From VRUE01 sp044867925 (GTDB lineage Bacteria > Actinomycetota > Thermoleophilia > Solirubrobacterales > 70-9), in the NCBI GenBank assembly GCA_044867925.1, contig JBIOVV010000107.1, forward strand, positions 1-9,795: 9,795 nt of DNA. The letters run 5' to 3'. Every line of letters starts with the position of its first letter. Position 1 is the stretch's first letter. Made by a program: the position numbers and the translations under genes. Shown piece after piece: positions 6,826-9,795 of the stretch. The notes beneath the pieces were generated by a model. The model ran no database searches, was not told where the DNA came from, and worked only from the letters and a program-made list of their open reading frames with translations.

Positions 6826-7702
6826 CGCTCCACTTCTCGGCCCGGTCGAGCAAATCGCGGGCGCCGGTGTCGAGCAGGCGCTTGGCGAGCTCGGCGCCGA
6901 GCAGGGTGGGCTCGGCCGAGTCGCCCTCAAGGCGGTCGCGCAGCCACTCGCTGCCGTCGGGCAGGCCGACGAAGGCCTCGATGCGCATCTGGCCGGACTC
7001 GAGGTCGAACCTGGCGTGGACGCCGAGCGGGCTGTTGCAGGTCGCTTCGAGCAGGGCGACGACCGCGCGCTCCGCCGTCACCTCCCGCAGCGCCGGCCCG
7101 TCCACGAGCCCCTCGACAGCGGCCAGCGCCTCCTTGTCGCCATCGCGTACCTGCAGCATCAGGGCCCCCTGCCCCGCGGCCGGGGTCATCGACTCCTCCG
7201 GAACCGGAAATGCGATCTCATCGGCCCGCCGCAGCCGTCTCAGCCCGGCGACAGCAAGCACGATCGCGTCCATCTCCCCCTCGGCGAGCTTGCGCAACCG
7301 CGTATCCACATTCCCATGCAGCTCCCCGACCTCGAGATCCGGCCGGGCGGCAAGCAGCTGGGCTTGCCGCCGCAAGCTCGCGGTGCCGACCCGCGCCCCC
7401 TCCGGCACCTCAGCGAGCGAAGACCCCACCCCAACCCAAGCATCGCGAGCATCCTCGCGCGGCGGAACAGCCGCCAACGTCAGTCCCTCGGTCAGCTCTG
7501 CCGGGAGGTCCTTAGCCGAATGCACCCCAACGTCAGCTTCGCCCTGAAGCAACGCCCGCTCAACGCCCCTCACGAACCGAGCCTTGTCCCCAGCTTCACC
7601 ATCCGAAGAGACCTCAACCAACTCGGCCCCCCCAAGCATCTCGCCCACCTGCCCGGCTTGGGCCAGAGCAAGCTTGCTGCCGCGTGTCGCAATTCGAAGC
7701 AT
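6815..7702 (-). CDS. hemC: Hydroxymethylbilane synthase (porphobilinogen deaminase)
   Basis: A 295-residue cytoplasmic enzyme that polymerises four porphobilinogens into hydroxymethylbilane. Seen: MLRIATRGSKLALAQA at the start, VHSAKDLP (60-67) with the catalytic Asp65 (E. coli Asp84), TASLRRQAQLLAARPDLE (107-124), GNVDTRLRKL (130-139), AAGQGALMLQVR (175-186) and ATCNSPLGVHAR (220-231), where Cys222 should carry the dipyrromethane cofactor. Odd: the Arg that normally precedes GNVxTRL (E. coli Arg149) is His129, and the segment before DKARFVRGVERALL (39-52) is about ten residues shorter than in E. coli. ATG 7702 was chosen because it begins the conserved N terminus; codons upstream belong to the neighbouring palindrome and are not HemC-like. 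No clear Shine-Dalgarno. Its stop codon lies within another palindrome. It sits downstream of hemA, 97 bases away. Confidence 0.95.
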   Translation of the reverse strand: MLRIATRGSKLALAQAGQVGEMLGGAELVEVSSDGEAGDKARFVRGVERALLQGEADVGVHSAKDLPAELTEGLTLAAVPPREDARDAWVGVGSSLAEVPEGARVGTASLRRQAQLLAARPDLEVGELHGNVDTRLRKLAEGEMDAIVLAVAGLRRLRRADEIAFPVPEESMTPAAGQGALMLQVRDGDKEALAAVEGLVDGPALREVTAERAVVALLEATCNSPLGVHARFDLESGQMRIEAFVGLPDGSEWLRDRLEGDSAEPTLLGAELAKRLLDTGARDLLDRAEKWSGRV

Positions 7703-7714
7703 CAGAGAACGTGG

Positions 7715-7829
7715 AGAGCCGATCCCGGCAGGGGTGGAACGTCTTGTACTTTTTGGGCAAGCGCTCGCGGCGTCAGCAGGAAACTCTCCACCCAAAAAGT
7801 TAAGTGGAACCCCTACCGGGATCGGCTCT
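7715..7829. mobile_element. 115-bp MITE-like inverted-repeat element across the hemA end and hemA-hemC gap
   Basis: Outer arms 7715-7735 and 7809-7829 are 21-bp reverse complements with one mismatch (7729/7815). A separate inner stem, ACTTTTTGGG (7748-7757) with CCCAAAAAGT (7791-7800), is a perfect 10 bp around a 33-base centre. GTGGAAC occurs as a direct repeat at 7734-7740 and 7804-7810. The hemA reading frame enters the element exactly at codon 440, and the hemA stop (7800-7802) lies inside it. There is no transposase; a miniature non-autonomous element is the inference. No flanking target duplication was recognised by eye. Confidence 0.6.
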
Positions 7830-9146
7830 GCGCAACTCAGTGACGTTTGAAGTGCCGCCCTCGGCCTCCGGCTCAGTCTCGACGTCCAACCCAAACAGCT
7901 CCCGCAACGCACTGACATACAGATAAGCCTCGTCGCTCCCCGCCGACCGCTTCATCCGCAGCGTCGGCTCGTGCAAAAGCCGCGACGCGATCGCCTTCGC
8001 CATCGCGCTGAGCCGTTCGCGGTCGGCCTCGCCGAGATCCTCCCAGCGACCCTCGTTCTCGGCCAGCACGCGGCGCACGATCTCGTCGGCGCGCTCGCGC
8101 ATCGCGGCGATCGTCGGCACCACCTCGAGCGAGGAGAGCCAGCGCTCGAAGCGATCCTGCTCGGCGTCGAGCAGGCTCTCGGCCCGGCGCGCCTCGGTCT
8201 CGCGCCCGCCGGTGTTGCGCGCGACGATCTGCTGGACGTCGTCGATGTCGTGCAGGCTGACGCCGGCGATCTCGCGGCAGGCAGGCTCGATGTCGCGCGG
8301 CACGGCGATGTCGACCAGCAGCAGCGGCCGGCCCGCGCGGATCCGCATCACCTGCTCGAGGTCGTCGCGCTCGACGATGTGGTGCGGCGAGTTGGTCGCC
8401 GAGACGACGATGTCGGCCCGCTCGAGCTGCTCGGGAAGCTCCTCGAAGCGGACGGCGTTGCCCTCGAAGCGCTGGGCGAGCCCGATCGCGCGGTCGTAGT
8501 GGCGGTTGGCGACGAAGACGGTGGCGACGCCGCGGCGGACCAGGGCGCGGGCGACCAGCTCGGCCGTCTCGCCGGCGCCGATCACGAGCACGCGCCGCTC
8601 GGCGAGGTCGCCGAGCGTGTGCCGCGCCAGCTCGACCGCGACCGAGGGGATCGAGACGTTCTTCTCGCTGATCCCGGTCTCGTCGCGGGCGCGGCCGCCG
8701 GCGGCGAGGGCGCCGCGGAAGAGGCGGTTGAGGATCGGCCCGGTGCCGCCCTCGACCAGCGCAAGCTCGTAGGCCCGCTTGACCTGGCCCTGGATCTCGG
8801 CCTCGCCGAGGATCATCGAGTCGAGCCCGGCGGTGACGCGGAAGAGGTGGCGGACGGCCTCGCCGGAGCGCAGCGAGTAGAGGTGGCCGAGCAGCTCGGT
8901 GGGGCGGATCTCGGCCTGCCGGGTGAGCACGCCGAGCGCCGTCGACTCGGCCTCGACCGGGTCGGAGACGACCAGGTACAGCTCGGTGCGGTTGCAGGTC
9001 GAGATCGCCGCCGCCTCGTGGATGCCGGCGACGTCGGTCAGCTCGCGCAGGGCGCCGGCGGCGCGGCCCTCGGTCAGCGAGAGCCGCTCGCGCAGGTCGA
9101 GCGGCGCGGTCTTGTGCGAGACGCCGAGCGCCAAGAGCTCAGACAT
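7800..9146 (-). CDS. hemA: Glutamyl-tRNA reductase
   Basis: A 448-residue cytoplasmic enzyme of the C5 pathway; it reduces Glu-tRNA(Glu) with NADPH to glutamate-1-semialdehyde, the committed step of tetrapyrrole synthesis. Seen: LALGVSHKTAPLDLRERL (5-22), STCNRTELYLV (49-59) with catalytic Cys51, GLDSMILGEAEIQGQVKRAY (107-126), ISEKNVSIPSVAVELA (159-174), the NADPH loop VIGAGETAELVARAL (188-202), FVANRHYDRA, DIVVSATNSPHHIV (245-258), LLLVDIAVPRDIEP (275-288) and a C-terminal helical dimerisation domain to about residue 420. Start ATG 9146 has AAGGAG at 9153-9158, six bases away, and overlaps the ccmD-like stop by 8 bases. Odd: the final RADPGRGST (440-448) and the stop codon are supplied by an inverted-repeat element, so the native C terminus was probably altered; this lies beyond the catalytic and dimer domains and should be tolerated. 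Confidence 0.96.
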   Translation of the reverse strand: MSELLALGVSHKTAPLDLRERLSLTEGRAAGALRELTDVAGIHEAAAISTCNRTELYLVVSDPVEAESTALGVLTRQAEIRPTELLGHLYSLRSGEAVRHLFRVTAGLDSMILGEAEIQGQVKRAYELALVEGGTGPILNRLFRGALAAGGRARDETGISEKNVSIPSVAVELARHTLGDLAERRVLVIGAGETAELVARALVRRGVATVFVANRHYDRAIGLAQRFEGNAVRFEELPEQLERADIVVSATNSPHHIVERDDLEQVMRIRAGRPLLLVDIAVPRDIEPACREIAGVSLHDIDDVQQIVARNTGGRETEARRAESLLDAEQDRFERWLSSLEVVPTIAAMRERADEIVRRVLAENEGRWEDLGEADRERLSAMAKAIASRLLHEPTLRMKRSAGSDEAYLYVSALRELFGLDVETEPEAEGGTSNVTELRRADPGRGST

Positions 9147-9480
9147 CGGAGGCTCCTTGAACGGGCTCGGCAGGGCCCCCGACCGACTCCGAAGGAGTCA
9201 GATTGCGATCGGAGCCGGTCGGGGGCTGGGTCTCATCAGCCACCGCCTCCTCCGCTTCGCGTCCGGGGGCGGTGGGTCTTGCGCCATCGCCCTGGGAACC
9301 TTGGGCCTGCTCGGCGAAGCCAGCCAGTTCGCGCAACTCTTGCTCCATGCGCTGCAGTTTGCTCGCCATGATCGCGACGTAGACGACGATCAGGGCGAGG
9401 AAGACGACGTAGGCGCCGGCGACGTACTTGCCCGCCTCGTCGAGCGGCAGCGCGGGCGCGGCGACGAGCAGGTCGACCAC
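9139..9480 (-). CDS. ccmD: CcmD-like small membrane protein with extended tail
   Basis: A 113-residue protein. A single transmembrane helix (about residues 18-40, GKYVAGAYVVFLALIVVYVA) is followed by a charged helix KLQRMEQELRELAGF (41-55), the signature layout of CcmD-family proteins, then a low-complexity Gln/Gly/Glu/Pro-rich tail. Known: CcmD is a small partner of CcmC that helps release heme-loaded CcmE during system I cytochrome c maturation; family members are often only 50-70 residues, so the tail is long. Start GTG 9480 follows the ccmC stop with no gap and has GGAGG at 9489-9493, eight bases away, within the last ccmC codons. Its stop overlaps hemA. Residues about 85-102 are encoded by a palindrome. 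The call rests on layout and on the ccmC neighbour, since CcmD sequences are poorly conserved. Confidence 0.75.
   Translation of the reverse strand: MVDLLVAAPALPLDEAGKYVAGAYVVFLALIVVYVAIMASKLQRMEQELRELAGFAEQAQGSQGDGARPTAPGREAEEAVADETQPPTGSDRNLTPSESVGGPAEPVQGASDV
9153..9158 (-). promoter_or_regulatory. hemA ribosome binding site
   Basis: AAGGAG on the minus strand, six bases before ATG 9146, inside the last codons of the ccmD-like gene. It is one of the strongest such sites in the window and supports the chosen hemA start and its independent initiation despite the 8-base gene overlap. Confidence 0.75.
9175..9226. repeat. 52-bp palindrome in the ccmD-like tail just upstream of hemA
   Basis: Arms 9175-9192 and 9209-9226 pair over 18 positions with one exception (9186/9215), which becomes a G-U pair in the minus-strand RNA, so the transcript can form an uninterrupted 18-bp stem with a 16-base loop. 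Core sequence CCCCCGACCGACTCCG with its complement. A smaller palindrome GACTCC-GAA-GGAGTC (9186-9200) competes with it. It lies about 17 bases upstream of the hemA Shine-Dalgarno, so it could affect hemA translation. Confidence 0.7.
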
Positions 9481-9795
9481 CTAGCTCACCTCCGGCGCGA
9501 TTCGCGAGCCGCCGCCGCCCGGCGCCGGCGCATCGAGGGCGCGGCGCAGGCGCTTCAGCTGCCCCGAGGTGCTCTTTGCCGTCAGCTCGAGCTTGACCAG
9601 CGTCACCCAGAGCAGCGCGATCGCCGCCAGGCAGACGAGGAAGGTGAGCATCATCGAGCCGGGCAGCCCGCCGTTGGCGGTGCCGAAGGTGCGGGGGTGG
9701 ACCAGGCTCTCGGCCATCCGCACGGCCATGAAGTTGAGCGGCACGAAGGCGCCGGCGGTGACGGCGAAGACCGAGGCGTAGCGCGCCTGGCGCTC
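9481..9795 (-). CDS. ccmC: CcmC-like heme transporter subunit, C-terminal part only
   Basis: The last 104 codons of a membrane protein that enters from the right edge; the start is outside. Seen: a hydrophobic segment around SVFAVTAGAFVPLNFMAVRM, then AESLVHPRTF with a histidine in the place of the conserved periplasmic heme-region His of CcmC/CcsA proteins, GGLPGSMMLTFLVCLAAIAL forming the last transmembrane helix, and a short Lys/Arg-rich helix with a Pro/Gly-rich end. Known: CcmC handles heme at the outer membrane face and loads it onto CcmE. Ending flush against a CcmD-like gene supports CcmC over other heme-handling proteins. The tail holds the ribosome binding site of the next gene. CcmC versus CcsA-type cannot be fully decided from a third of the protein. 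Confidence 0.78.
   Translation of the reverse strand, partial: ERQARYASVFAVTAGAFVPLNFMAVRMAESLVHPRTFGTANGGLPGSMMLTFLVCLAAIALLWVTLVKLELTAKSTSGQLKRLRRALDAPAPGGGGSRIAPEVS

Noticed and set aside
7715..7829. Intrinsic terminator after hemA
   Set aside because: The transcript has no U-run directly after a compact GC stem; stems are long and nested and hemC follows in the same direction.
6314..7843. Plus-strand open frame of about 500 codons across hemC and cobA/hemD
   Set aside because: It crosses two well-defined minus-strand enzymes and an intergenic palindrome, and has no family resemblance; spurious antisense frame.
7703..7918. Extension of hemC upstream to 7918
   Set aside because: It would run through the inverted-repeat element and the end of hemA in another frame; conserved HemC sequence begins at MLRIATRGS.
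7971..9371. Plus-strand open frame antisense to hemA and ccmD
   Set aside because: Composition is dominated by Ala/Asp/Gly/Leu, with no motif, opposite a textbook HemA.
1..9795. CRISPR array, tRNA, rRNA, phage or transposase genes
   Set aside because: No regularly spaced direct repeats, no tRNA-like cloverleaf noticed by eye, and no integrase, transposase or structural phage protein in any frame.

Overview
The window is strongly GC-rich, gene-dense bacterial DNA. Gene content and protein style suggest a high-GC Gram-positive of the actinobacterial class Thermoleophilia (Solirubrobacterales-like). The clues are C5-pathway heme synthesis (glutamyl-tRNA reductase) directly behind a ccmC/ccmD pair, a fused uroporphyrinogen-III methyltransferase/synthase, and abundant GTG starts and acidic/Ala/Arg-rich proteins. 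The placement is inference; no rRNA or marker gene is present to settle it.

Left block (1-1751, minus strand): a tightly packed run reading leftward, tlpA-like thioredoxin lipoprotein -> short NfeD -> slipin (SPFH/stomatin, cut by the left edge). NfeD and slipin share one base at a TGATG stop/start junction and form a known membrane partner pair. A 155-bp divergent intergenic region (1752-1906) holds an AT-rich patch and a perfect 8-bp inverted repeat. It separates this run from a large plus-strand SF2 DEAH helicase (1907-4489) with an acidic insertion in front of Walker A and a charged tail.

Right block (4388-9795, minus strand): a probable operon reading leftward, ccmC (cut by the right edge) -> ccmD-like -> hemA -> hemC -> cobA/hemD fusion -> birA. 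It links heme export for cytochrome c maturation to early tetrapyrrole synthesis (Glu-tRNA to glutamate-semialdehyde, porphobilinogen to hydroxymethylbilane, then to uroporphyrinogen III and on to precorrin-2), followed by a monofunctional biotin-protein ligase. hemL and hemB are not in the window. birA and the helicase are convergent and overlap by 102 bp at their 3' ends.

The most unusual feature is a series of long, mutually different inverted repeats in the heme operon, at or near every junction from ccmD to birA: inside the ccmD-like tail just before hemA, across the hemA end and hemA/hemC gap (about 115 bp, nested stems, supplying HemA's last nine codons and stop), across the hemC end and hemC/cobA-hemD gap (supplying hemC's stop), in the cobA-hemD/birA gap, and in frame inside birA (68 bp). 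They look like REP/MITE-type palindromic elements that settled at gene ends or were accommodated as coding sequence; folding of the mRNA between cistrons is an alternative or additional role. No tRNA, rRNA, CRISPR array, transposase or prophage gene was seen, and no stretch over 300 bases lacks a gene.
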